This document shows positions 51,030 to 62,689 of a stretch of DNA of 64,000 bases, one piece after another (position 1 is the first letter of the stretch; each line of letters opens with the position of its first letter). The DNA is from Sphagnum magellanicum. Taxonomy: Eukaryota; Streptophyta; Sphagnopsida; Sphagnales; Sphagnaceae. The stretch is taken from assembly GCA_021904315.1 (NCBI GenBank), contig CM038911.1, forward strand, positions 6,607,390-6,671,389. The letters run 5' to 3'. The notes beneath the pieces were generated by a model that was given only the letters and a program-made list of their open reading frames with translations, was not told where the DNA came from and made no database searches. The position numbers and the translations under genes were made by a program.

Positions 51030-51490
51030 TTTACTATCGGACTCCATAGGGTATCAAGCTATCCATACAAAGTTGGGGATTATCTTTTTGATTCAGTTAG
51101 TTATTTGAAACAATTATTAATCTCATTAATCGATCTTAAGAGAGTAGTACAATGTCTTTGACATGCTTTAAATATAAACAATCCTAGAGTTTTACACTAT
51201 TACAATGATGATTTTAGCCAAGACACATTAATGACACTACACCAAATTAGTTCACCTTATGAATACCTTCAAAGAATGGGTTTAAGTGCTTTAGAAGGTG
51301 GTCTTTGGGCCGATTTCACAATTTTATTTTGGTTGGCGCAATTTGTGAAGTCCACCATTGAATCATGGTCAACAAGAATAAATAGACCATATATTACCGT
51401 TGGAGAAGAATCTGCAAAAATGAATGAAAATTTTATATTGGTATAACATGAAAGGATATATGGCCATTTTGAGCCAGTCATAGACATTTT
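51030..51490 (+). pseudogene. OTU-like cysteine protease domain of the Helitron relic
   Basis: The frame reads HRVSSYPYKVGDYLFDSVSY, then a TGA in the middle, VLHYYNDDFSQDTLMTLHQI, SSPYEYLQRMGLSALEGGLW and ADFTILFWLAQFVKSTIESW, ending in a stop and HERIYGHFEPVI. This matches OTU proteins of large plant Helitrons. The catalytic Cys of the GDCLF motif is Tyr here (TAT at 51081-51083), while the catalytic His of GHFEPV is kept (51465-51467). The protease is therefore dead on two counts. Its role in these transposons is not known. Confidence 0.75.
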
Positions 51491-52899
51491 ACATTTTAAT
51501 CTATCATCAATACACTCATTGTGGAAACATGATCATGAAAACAATAAATCATCATTGCATGAAGATATCAAAACTTGTAGTAATGTATTAAAAAAAGAAA
51601 AATACAACATGTCCAAACGTTAAATGTTTTTGAAATGAAAAAAACAATGACATCATCTAGGTTTTGATGGACATTTGAAGAGAACAAAAACTTACAACAA
51701 ATCCTCAATGATCATAAAAAATTGGATTTGAAAAAAATTGTTAAATTATTTTGTGATATCCCTCCCTATTTAATGTAACCGTTTAAGAAGTACATAGACA
51801 TGCTCAATATATGCACAAAAAGCTTGTGTACCCCCTTGAACACCATTCTCACAAAGTTATTTATCAAAAAAATCATAACCATTGTTCTAATAATTTTTCA
51901 CAATTTGAATTTTGTCATATGCAAGAAAACATTGATGCCACACAACATGAATTTTCTTTCATAAATCCATTGGGTTATAATGATAACCCAACCCAATTAG
52001 TAATGTGAAATATTCATTTTTTAAGTGGACAAAAATGCATGATAAGATACTTACATCCATGCTTGTGACCCATAAATATGTTGCATTGAAGTCAAAATTT
52101 TCCCAATTGTACAACACATTAATCGTCATTTAAGATATTTAAAAAATAAAGTGTATGATAACATCCATGGCAAAAAAAATTCTAACCACACCAAAAAAAA
52201 TTTGGATATTTGTGAAACTTTGAAAGGTGTAGTCCTACTAACATGTACCAAAAGTAGTCATAACCATTGCTTAATTTTTTGAATTTTGCATTGTAAAATA
52301 ATAATAATAAATAAATAAAATCATTTTTTATAAAAAAATTATTGTGAATACATTATGTACATGTCATAAAAATTTGGAATCAATCTAATGAGTGAAATAT
52401 ATATATAAGGACTTTTAACCTCTTGTAACCACTACTTAAAGTAGTTTTGACATTAAAAGAAAATTTTGAAAATAATTTTTAATGACATATTTTTTGATAT
52501 TTTTAAATATACACCTTAACATAATAATATATATTTTATTTTTATTTTTAAAATCTTGAAAGATGTATTTAAAATATTCCAAAAAGATTATAGGAATAAA
52601 ATAATGGTTTAAGGGGGCACGTGTGGCTCCTAATAGAGTGGTTGGACCTTGAACATAAAATCTTCACATAGGTTTAATGCAATTTACCATTACCACCTAT
52701 AAACTATAAATTAAATAATAGTTTGCATTGCAATAAACATGATGTATTGTCCATCAATTCAAAAATTGTTGATAATATGATGATAGGTGATTCAATGTTC
52801 GTTGAAATGTTCCAACAAAAACTAAATGATGTTCCAATTTCACCTTGCATGTCTTGTCATTGATTTTTTGGTTCAAAAAATAAGCCATTCATCTTATGA

Positions 52900-54885
52900 G
52901 AACAATGTATATGAACTATTTACCATATATATCTTCTTTATTTAATGTAAACCTAGAAAATATCACTAGTTTAATGATTTGCAGCAATTGCAAAAGATAC
53001 TTAAATGGAAAAGATCTTCCAAAAATTTTGGTATCCACAATTTTTTTTAATACTCATATTCCATTTATAGCAATATTTTTTGAATTAGAAGAAAGACTTG
53101 TTGTTCCAAAACAAGTATTTGCACAAATTTATCAAGTTCAAGGATATGGGCAATTCAAAATGCATGGGAGTGCGATCAATGTTCCTTGAAACCAAAATAT
53201 AATTCAATTAATTTTACCACAATTGCTTGACAATGAAGTAACAATTGGTTTAATTATCAAAAGAAAGAGTTTTAATATAGATCCCCTTACACATCTAGTA
53301 ACATTTGGCCAAATCAAGTTATTTATGCATTAAAAGATCTTCTTAAAACTCTTTTATATGAAGATGTTAACATATCAATACGACCATTATGGTTAAACAT
53401 GTTTAATTTATCAAAATAACAAAAAGACAATAACTTTCGTAACAATATGGATTATAATACAACATTGCCATGCCAAACAAATAATTTTAAAGAAGTCTTC
53501 GATGATGTTACAACAAATAGTTTGAACCAAAACTTTTTAACATCAAATCAAATTGATGATGAAATCCTCTCAATAACACCAAGCCAAGACTATAAACCTC
53601 TTGGCCTTTTTCATGATCAACATGGTGAAGAATTCAATTATCCAACTTTGTTTTTTGGAAACCATCATGTTCAATGTATCCCATCACACTACACATATCA
53701 AGAGATTACCAAATGGGAATTGATGCATAAGGATCACAAATTTGCTAGACATATTCCAAACTTATTTTTTAAGGTGGTTAAAATTTTATACAAGCAATAC
53801 GTACAAACATCATGTTGGATATGGATCCACAAAGGGAAACTTCATGGTCATGATTTCACTGCTGAACAAGTAACAAAAAAACCAATTTTAAATAAATTTT
53901 TATGATCAAACATTGGTTATCATGACTTATTTCAATTACTATCTTCACCAAACTATTTATAAAACTTAAGAACACATGTATTTGCCATGATATGACAAAT
54001 AGGTCCACCAACTTTTTTTGGTGACTTTTACAAGTGTTGAAAGTAGGTGGAAACCATTACTACAAGCCTTATATCATCCTAACAAAGGTTTCATTGGTGT
54101 CGTTGATGACTTCAACAAATTTGACTCAAAGGATATAACACATTTAGTGAGAGTTGACTTTGTAGCTTGTGCATGATATTACAACCACCAAATGGCTGCA
54201 TTTAGAGATTTATGTAAAAAAGACTCATTAATATTTGGTGTTGTATAAGACTTTTATTATATAACAAAATTCCAAAACAAGGGAAGTGAACATGACCACG
54301 ATATGTTATGGATTCAAAATGCACCAATTTATGGTGTACATGATAACCATGAAATTGTAACTTTTGTTTACAAATATATATCATATGATGTATGTTTATT
54401 TCCAAAAGACCTGCAAGACTCACAAACACATTGCACAAATGCACATGTTGAAAAAAAACATCAAGTTGTGTGTCATTTCCATTATCATCTTCCACCTTTG
54501 CCTTATACAAAAATTTTGGAACCTTTTGATCAATCATTTACATGTGAAGAAATCACAAAAGATCTTACCAAAAATTGCCAAGAAAATTTCACAACATTAT
54601 CAAAACTTGAAATGAATAATCCAATGTCTTTCAATCAATTTTTAGATAAATTAAATATTTATTTCACAACATATATAGAAGCATTAAAAAATCATAAAAA
54701 AATGCCCACATTATTTTTTTCTTAAAAATGTAAAAGATGTTCAAACAAATGTTTTTGGCATAAAAGTTGGCCCACTTTGGGGTGCAAAAACTGATGTGAA
54801 ATTCATTTTGGACTTTTATGTAATAGCTAATTATTACACGTCATATGTTACAAAGGTAGATAAAACAATCACAAAAGAATTTTGA
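52900..54885 (+). pseudogene. Helitron N-terminal region and Rep (HUH) domain relic
   Basis: The block 52950-53190 reads ICSNCKRYLNGKDLPKI, then FELEERLVVPKQVFAQIYQV and GQFKMHGSAINVP, the conserved region that precedes Helitron Rep domains. From 53447: PLGLFHDQHGEEFNYPTLFF, KWELMHKDHKFARHIPNLFF and then frame changes. The HUH nuclease motif survives as KGSEHDHDMLW (His codons 54291-54293 and 54297-54299; the usual form is HIHGLLW). DVKFILDFYVIANYYTSYV (54791-54850) is the tyrosine region, with Tyr at 54817 and 54832. Several stops and frameshifts interrupt it. Confidence 0.8.
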
Positions 54886-55699
54886 ACCATTATTGATTAT
54901 TGCCAACATGAAAACACATATGCAATAGGTAGAATAAATAAAATTAAGTGTTGCATTCTTGAATGCACAATAGATGTCTACACAACTTGTAGTTTACATA
55001 GTGTTTTCTATTCCTTTGTACCATTGATCACACAAATGTCTTTTCATAAACACATCCCCACATCTAAATGAACATTTATATTGAAATCAAATAAACAACT
55101 ACAAAACCTCCCTCTTGAATCTAATTAAAGACATTAAATTGCTTTCAATCATTAACAAGCACATGAGTCGTACATCATCATATATAAATTTGTCTTTGAG
55201 TGAATTTGCTACATATTATTCTTTTGCAAACAAAAAAAAAAGAAAACATCATAAACCTCAAATTATTCATTTTGTTCATTATAACAAACATAAAGACTCA
55301 TAAAATAACTATCAATAACAACTTTTGCTCTTTATCCATTTATAAACTCATAAGATTTTCAACTAAATGGTGATCCCACACAACATTGTTCATAAAATTA
55401 TTATTGATAACAACTTTGGTTCTTTCATCCATTTATAGACTCAAAAGATTTTCAATTAAATTGTCATCGCACATGGCATTCTGCATATATGACCCATGAA
55501 AAAACAATCATACAAACAAGATTAATGTTGATATATCAATTTCCAAATTTGAAAAAAACTTAAACAAATGGTCTTGCTTAGAAACTAAAACTCATGATTT
55601 AGTTTGTGTCACAATGAAAACATATGGATAGACAAATTTCTTTTTATATAGGATCAAACAACATCAACACCAATTACAAATAATTACAATGTTGAAGCT

Positions 55700-57090
55700 T
55701 ATGATATAACACTAGACACACATATTCAACCACAAACAATTTTATCTACTATTCCAAACACCTTTGAAATAAATAATGATATTGTTATAAATAAAGGAAT
55801 TTTATTTTCTTGTTCAAAAACTAAATTTAGATCAATGAGAAATCTTTGATGATTGCATATAACTTAAAAGGACACAACCTAATAAACCAATTCATTGTGC
55901 TTGACATGTGGAGCTAGTATTGGCAAAACATTTACATTACTCTTCATTATACAAGGCTTATTGTGTCATTACAACAAACAATTACATGTTGATCCACTGA
56001 AACAAAAAGCACTATTCAAAGCTTACACTAGTCAAACAACCTTCAACATAGATGGCACCACAATCCATTCAACATTAAATATTCCTTTAAATTGCAAACA
56101 TTTACCATCTTTGACATTTGAACGTTTAGATATTTTATCAAAAACATATAGTGACTTCAATTTATTGGTCCTTGATGAAATATCCTTCATTGGTAATAAA
56201 ATGTTTTATTTTATAGATTATAAACTTAGAGCCATTAAAAAAACATACCACCATTTTTTTGGTAATTAAGATGTCATTATTACTGGCGACTTGCATCAAG
56301 TACCTCTAGTTTGTGACTCTTGGGTCTTTAAACCAAAACAAAATTCCCCAAATTCTTTAGTAGAAAACTTTTGGTTTAATCAAATTCGATGCTATGAATT
56401 GCATCAAGTTATGTGACAAATAGATGAATAATTTGTGAACATTTCAAATAGATTTCATACTTCCACACACATTGAAAATGATATATCCATCCTTAATGCA
56501 ATATGTTTTAAAATGCCCCAAAATGACTTCCAATTCCCCTACTTATATTACACAAATAAAACCACAAACATATAACATACAAGTGGACGAAAATATGTTT
56601 TTAATGCAAAAGATCATCATCATGATGCATGACCTTTGCACTTTAAACTACAAGAAGATCCCAACCATATTGTAGGTTTACATTGGCAAATACATCTGAA
56701 ATTGGGAATGTTTATTGAACTATGTGTTGGAAACTATGCCACACATGATGGACTTTTCAATAGTGTTAATGGTATATTTACATTTGTAACATCATTCCCC
56801 AATAATGAATCTTTTATACGGATTCAATTTTTAAACTTAAAAGTAGGTATTAATACATGAGCTAAAAATCGACATTTATATTCAGCAAAACTTGAACACA
56901 CTTGGACACCTATCCAATCCATCTCCAAAGAAATCCAAATGGGTGCTAATTCAAGCAATTTGATCCCTCGTAACACAATTTCTTGTACAACTTGATGTTG
57001 TTTGCACAATTCATAGATTACAAGGTCTCACATTAGATTATGTGGCATTAGACCCAATTGGAACAACACATCATGGTGCTTACATATATA
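55700..57090 (+). pseudogene. PIF1-like Helitron helicase relic
   Basis: A 124-codon open piece from 55895 includes Walker A as GASIGKT (family form GAGVGKT), HSTLNIPL and Walker B as LLVLDEISFIGNKM. The next part after one stop reads DVIITGDLHQVPLV, the usual VGDFxQLPPV motif. Further pieces at 56640-56860 (PNHIVGLHWQIHLKLGMFIE) and 56880-57000 carry the C-terminal helicase region. The order and spacing are those of a PIF1/SF1 helicase. Stops at 56268 and later ones make it non-functional. Confidence 0.8.
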
Positions 57091-57426
57091 GTATTATCTA
57101 AAATTCATACCAAAAAAAACCTATATTTATTGGCTCCCTTGCAAAACAATAATTTCAAGGTCAATTTTTATGTAATGAAAGAAATGCAATAGCTTTGCAC
57201 AAAAGTTGTATGGAAATTAACAATAACAAGGTTATCACTATTTTGTAAAACACATACCATAATCCAATTATTAAACAATAGGTCTCTGCCACTTCATGCT
57301 ACTGATATTGACAATGATCACAACCTAAAATCATCTCATATTATATGTTTCAACAAAACAAGACCAAAGTTCAAAATTTTTGACATCGTCCACTCCCTAC
57401 CACATACAAAAAACTATCAATCACTT

Positions 57427-57924
57427 ATGGTGCATGGTAATATGGGTACCATGTTATTCTACAATAAACATATGAATTTGTATTCAACAAATACCAATGT
57501 TTACCTAGGTTTAGAAATAATTACAACAACTTTCAACAACCAATGTCAATGCACAATTCCTATTATTGCTATATACAAAACCCCTACATTACCATTAACA
57601 TATTTTTCCAATGCCCTAAAACAAACCATGCTCACTCTTCCCCCAAAATTGTCTAACTGTTGTCTTAAGAGAATTCAATGTGAATATGATTAATAACAAA
57701 AAATAAAGATACACAAAATTTAACCCAATTCATGTCACAATACAAAATGGTACTTCAATTTCAACAAAGCACTACAATTTATGGTTCACAACTTGATCAT
57801 GTTTGGCGTAATGCTATTAATTCCCAATGTCTTTCAGGAACAACAAAAGCCTATTGGTCATATCACAAACCTATCTACTTTGCATACAAATTGCTAGCCC
57901 ATGTCACCAATTTCACTTTACATT
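57427..57924 (+). pseudogene. Endonuclease/exonuclease/phosphatase-like tail of the Helitron relic
   Basis: Directly after the helicase the frame reads GNMGTMLFYNKHMNLYSTNT and then IPIIAIYKTPTLPLTYFSNA, as in EEP-fold nucleases (beta strand plus YxP/YKSP turn). A frame-shifted REFNVNM at about 57670 corresponds to the GDFN motif. GSQLDHVWRNA and SYHKPIYFAYKL at 57783-57890 correspond to the SxxDHI and SDHxPI motifs that end the domain; the catalytic Asp/His pair reads YH here. The assignment rests on this motif order; individual motifs are eroded. Confidence 0.65.
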
Positions 57925-57930
57925 AGCTAA

Positions 57931-58990
57931 CAAAACCTTTTTTTTTTAAAACTAGTTTTACCAACTATGGTCAATACTATGCCAATTAGTCCAAATCATA
58001 GACTAAATGAACCATCAAGTCTACATTACTGCTTTCACCATGATAAAGCCACAAAATGTTACAAACATATAGGGCAGAGCCCTTTTGTGACAAGCCGCTT
58101 GTTATTAGTGTAATCAAAAGTGATTCTAAATGTAAAGTTGTAAGTGAATGAGGCATAAGTGGTTGGGGTCCCCCTCCCAAATCTCCAATTCTGTACCCTA
58201 GGGCCAATTTCCAAATTGAAAAAAAATGAATAATGATCTATTTTGAAAAAGAAAATCCTTTTTTCAAATTTAATAATAATAACAATAATAATATTATTAT
58301 TTCCATGATTACTATGATATTGTCACACAAGTAGTGAAATTATTCAGAGTGTAACCTATGGTAATTATGATGATTTTCAATATGTCAACTTCATATTTTC
58401 ACACAAAAATGTTTCATTATTTATGAGGATTATTTATGATGAAATTGACATTAGGTAGTGGCTTGCCTCAACTCATTGTCACCACGTTAGGTGCTTGAAA
58501 CCAAGCAATTCCTCCCATTGAAGAACTTCCCATTCCAGGTCCAAATTGTTAGGAACCAAATTGGACCGATTTTGTGCTAATTTGATGTCCTTTAAATTCT
58601 CCCTTTTTCATAATACCTTTGTACATTTTTTGAATCAGGGGTGTGTTTATTCGCCTTGCTTACCAAGGCAAGGATATTGTGTTTAGATTCATTACAGAGT
58701 ATAGTAGCTTACGGGATTTTGGCCTCTAGGTAATAGTCTATTTTGATAGGAGGATTTTTGAAAGATGATATTTTGGCTTGTGTTGAAGCTTGAAATTAGT
58801 TATAGAGTTATAATATCCTGAAGGATTTTGGTTTCTTTTAGAGGAATTTTTGAAGGTTATATTTTTGCATGGTGAAATATTTGAGTTTCCTAATTCTTCT
58901 TTTGCCTTAAGACCCTTTGTAATGTAAATGGCAAGGCCACAGTGTGACACAACCCTTGTTAATAAAATTTTGCAGGGAGTTGATGGATTT
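57931..58990. other. AT-rich intergenic DNA, no gene seen
   Basis: No coding similarity. Part of this stretch may be the 3' non-coding end of the Helitron relic. A taataataac-type low-complexity tract lies at 58270-58300. Confidence 0.5.
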
Positions 58991-59390
58991 GGATTCATTT
59001 GAAGCAAATTGAATCCTTGAGTTGGACCCAGCCTTGGACCCCAGCTTGTAATCCAATTGATTTTTCCTCCAAAATGGTGCCATGTAAGTTTAGCCTCCAT
59101 TTGCCACTTTTTGGTCTTGGACCCTCGTCTTTAGACCCACTTTAGATTGGGAGGGGTTTAGGGTACAAATTCTTAGGAACCAATTTGGACTCATTTGAAG
59201 CAAATTGAATCCTTGAGTTCTACCCCACCTTTGAACTTAGCTTGCATCTTGATTCTCCAAATCATGAGCTCTTGTTTTGATGATTTTTTATTTTTTTGGG
59301 GTCCAAACCAATCAATTTCCCTCCCAAAATGGTGCCATGTAGATTTAACCTTGATTTGCCACTTTTTGGTCTTGGACTCTCATCTAAAGG
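58991..59390 (+). repeat. Direct repeat, two diverged copies ~196 bp apart
   Basis: ggattcatttgaagcaaatt followed by gaatccttgagtt occurs at 58991 and, as ggactcatttgaagcaaatt, at 59187. Both copies continue to an aaatggtgccatgta...atttgccactttttggtctt block at about 59072-59130 and 59327-59380. The second copy carries an extra ~60 bp. A related ttaggaaccaaattggac piece occurs at 58549. Family unknown. Confidence 0.7.
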
Positions 59391-60518
59391 CCATGGGTCC
59401 AATTTATGACTCTTTGCCAATAGGATTGCTCTATTTCATTGGACCCGGGTACTTCAACCCTCATCCAAAGTGGTCCTTATTAACCAGTTTCGGTGTCTTA
59501 TTCAGGTACTTAACCATGGACAACAACACTTGGAAACAGCCCTGGTAGAACTTGTTGTCAGCAGACCTAATGACATCTCAGCCCACTGGGCATGCTCCAT
59601 GGTACAAAAATACAAAGAAGAAAAAAGAAGGGTTGGTGAAGAAGGGTTGGCAAATGTGACAAGAAAAAATATGGAGGACTAGGATTTTGACTCTTACAAT
59701 GATGGAAAGAGCACCAAATTTTCTAGTGTAATTGGAGAGCACCTTACAGAGCCTTTTTATTAATTAATTAATTAATTCCTTCTGCTGTTCATGTGGCATT
59801 TCAAAAAATGGAAGGCTTGTTGCAGTGGGTGTTTCATTATTTCATTTAAAAAAATACCTGGCTTTTTTCTTTTTCTTTTTCTTTTTTTCCACCATGGTAC
59901 CCACCATGTATGAGAATTTTTTTAAACAAAAGAAATAAAAATTTGATGCAAGTGGTTTACTCTCGGTAAAGCTAGCGCACACCCTTGACATCTGGCTGAT
60001 GTTGTGACAAGTGCACAAGGAAGAAGAAGACGTAGCATGTTGTCATCCACAATAAAGCTTGTGCCATATAGCTTCCCCAAATTAGGACGGACGTGTTTGC
60101 CATGTTGCCCTACTTTCCAGATGACAAATGGATTGAGCATTCTTTGCCAAAATGATGATTTACTAGGTGTCAACTCTTTGGTGCCACCAAACGAAGGTTC
60201 ATAAAACCTTTTTCAATGTAAAATATTCCCTTGCGTATACACTTTCGTTCAATGAGAGGTGGTTTCACGGAGAGCTTCATAAAATGCCTTACACCACTAA
60301 TTAAAGTAAACCAAACAAACATGTTGTGGCATCACATCATGTTACCACCCTCATCTACACCTTTTACTTATTTGGAGAATGCCCCCCCCCCCCCCCCCCC
60401 CGGGCCTTACCCTACAAAGTTGGTTGGGGAAGCCTAAATTGTGCTTAGGGTAAACTGAACCATCATCAATCGCCTACCTATGACTGAACACTTTCCCAGA
60501 TCTTTCTCAATTCTTCTC
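59391..60518. other. Intergenic DNA, no gene seen
   Basis: Slightly less AT-rich than the rest. It includes a short (TTAA)n-like tract at 59758-59776. No recognised coding or RNA feature. Confidence 0.5.
60382..60401 (+). repeat. Homopolymer of 20 cytosines
   Basis: Twenty C in a row, followed by GGG. Such runs can form i-motif or, on the other strand, G-quadruplex structures, and are prone to length errors in sequencing. Confidence 0.95.
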
Positions 60519-61040
60519 CATTTTGAGTGATTTAGAATGTTATAGGACCACCTTCTCAAGCTCTACAAATCATCTTTGCAATGCAAAGCCCAAGGACTAG
60601 CCAAAAAAGAGAAGTAAAAAAAATATGTTTTTTCGAATTGCAAAACGTGTTTTTTTTTTTCCCCCATTTTTCTTCATTTTGACCCCTCCTATTTCAAATC
60701 TCATAATTCTTTTATTTCTTATTCATTTTAAATGATTTAAAGTGCTATAGGAGTGCCACCTAAAGTTCTATAAATCATTGTTGACCTCTAATAGCAATAG
60801 AGCAACATACAAGGAATTTTTTTGGGTGTTCAGGAACCAACCTTTGTAACGTTCAGTGGTTTGGTTTTTTGGGTTATTGACCCCTTCTACTTTGGGGGGT
60901 TGTAACTTTCTCAATTCTATTTTGGTTTTTATTATTTTGAGTGCACTAGATGTGGTAATAGGAGGGATTCAAGTTTTGTTTGGACACCAAAAACAATGGA
61001 GCCCTCCCTTTGGATCTGATGTACCCTGAGCACTTAAGTG
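60519..61040 (+). repeat. Dispersed repeat, copy B
   Basis: Matches copy A at 46753-47270 end to end in the same orientation. Unlike copy A it is not inside recognisable CACTA ends. It is enclosed by a 10-bp inverted pair TAGGGTAAAC (60446-60455) and GTTTACCCTA (61056-61065), which may be the ends of a small element or chance. Confidence 0.8.
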
Positions 61041-62689
61041 TTCACTCCCCAATGGGTTTACCCTACCATAATTTGGAATGAACTTTCACTTTGTCCTTTC
61101 CTTAATTCAATCACAACAAAGTTTGCACTGTGTGTGTGTGTTTTCAAACAACATCATCTTATACAAAATTGGCATTTTTGTTCAAATTTAATTTTTGGGT
61201 ACACCTTTTGTAATATACATTGGTACCACAATTGTTTTGTTCACAAATTTCAAATTTTTGTCATTTATCCGACTTGCAAATTTGAACCTTTCAATTCATG
61301 TATAAATTGTTTAGAATAAAGTTGGACTATTTTGAATTCGAAAAATATTATAATGCCCATTTAAATACCCTCAAGAGAGGTTGTCGTTTATTTTACCTAA
61401 TAGAGTTTTCCTTAAAGTCATGCCATGTTGGGCCTAAGTTTCACTTCTTATTTGGTGCCTTATCCCCTTTTGACCGTTGTCCACAAAGTTTAGTAATAAT
61501 GGACCAAACTTTGAAAATTTAGCATGAACATCTTTCCAACAACTTTTTTTCACCTCACAAGTTGCCCACCTATAAACTTTGCTATGTTGGGATTTAAGGG
61601 AGTGTTTTTTTAATGGCAAAATTTCGCATATTTTCGACTTGAAGAAAAACCTTTCTACCTCCTTGCCCTAAATCAAGGTCGTTATTTTGTCCAAATTGCT
61701 ATCATTTGACGTTCCTTTAGAAGAAAAAGGCCACCTTTTATATCAACAAGATAAATGGTTGTTGATTTGTACAATGCAAGAGGATCGCAAGATGTTGCCT
61801 TTCAAAGGAGGCATGTCACAAGTTGTCATTGCACTGCTGTAAGTGCTTATGTGTTCACAGGGTTTTGTTGAATAAAGTTGCAATATTGTCTCTCCCTTTT
61901 CGATTAACTTTGCCACAATGTTGCCTCCAATTTCGACCTATTCTAAAAGGATGTTGCCTTTATTTGTTTAGTTCATAATTTTCTTATTTGCAACTCTTAA
62001 GTATCAATGGTTTAAACTTTGTAGCTGCCATTGGAACACAATGGTTGTTGTGCAATGACCATAGACTTTAGAGGTTTAATGTGAGCATAAATCTTCCTCG
62101 CAAATTGAGTTTATTTTTGTTGCTTTCTTATTGTTGAAGCCAAGATCTTACATTAAGCTTATTGTTTAAATAATTTGTGTTTGGATCCTGGATGTTGCAG
62201 ACTTGTGAAAATCAAATGTCAAGTTCAATGACTATTTGTTTTCTAGTTGTTGAAGCTAATAATCAAGTTCTTGCATTAAACTTGTTACTTAAGTAGTTTG
62301 TGTTTGGAGTTTAGAGTCTAGATGTTGCAGACTTGTGAGAATCAAGCTTAAATTTTGGTGACTATTGTAAGGACTTTGGACCAGTGAACATTGTTTGTAA
62401 TTTTGTGTTGCTCGAATGAAAATGATTTAAATTTTCCACCTTTGCCATGGATGACTTGCATACTTAGGTACTAAGCTTAAACATTTAACCTTTGAGCAAA
62501 TTGAAAAGGTTTTTAATGTTCATCGACCTCTTTTTGAACTTTCAAAATTTGAGGTTTGTTTTAGGTTTCAAATTCCCTAAACCTTTGAGCTTGAATTGTT
62601 TTGGTTTTCATATTCTTTATTTGTTGACTTATTTCTGGTTTGTTATTTTGTTCACATCTTGTGGAATTGTCATCTAGTTTTACACACCA
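61041..62689. other. Intergenic DNA before the third hAT copy
   Basis: No gene is seen. A duplicated stretch (gatgttgcagacttgtgaaaat at about 62190 and gatgttgcagacttgtgagaat at about 62322) shows a local ~130-bp direct repeat. Confidence 0.5.

Larger units (their letters stand above)
50960..57930 (+). mobile_element. Dead Helitron of Helentron/Helitron2 type (OTU, Rep, helicase, EEP nuclease)
   Basis: One rolling-circle transposon can be followed over about 7 kb on the plus strand as pieces in changing frames. The order is an OTU cysteine-protease domain (51030-51490), the conserved N-terminal region and Helitron_like_N/Rep domain (52900-54885), a PIF1-like helicase (55700-57090) and an endonuclease/exonuclease/phosphatase-like tail (57430-57920). 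OTU and a C-terminal nuclease are known from the Helentron/Helitron2 branch, not from classical plant Helitron1. Many stops and frameshifts rule out function. The ends were not found. Confidence 0.8.
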
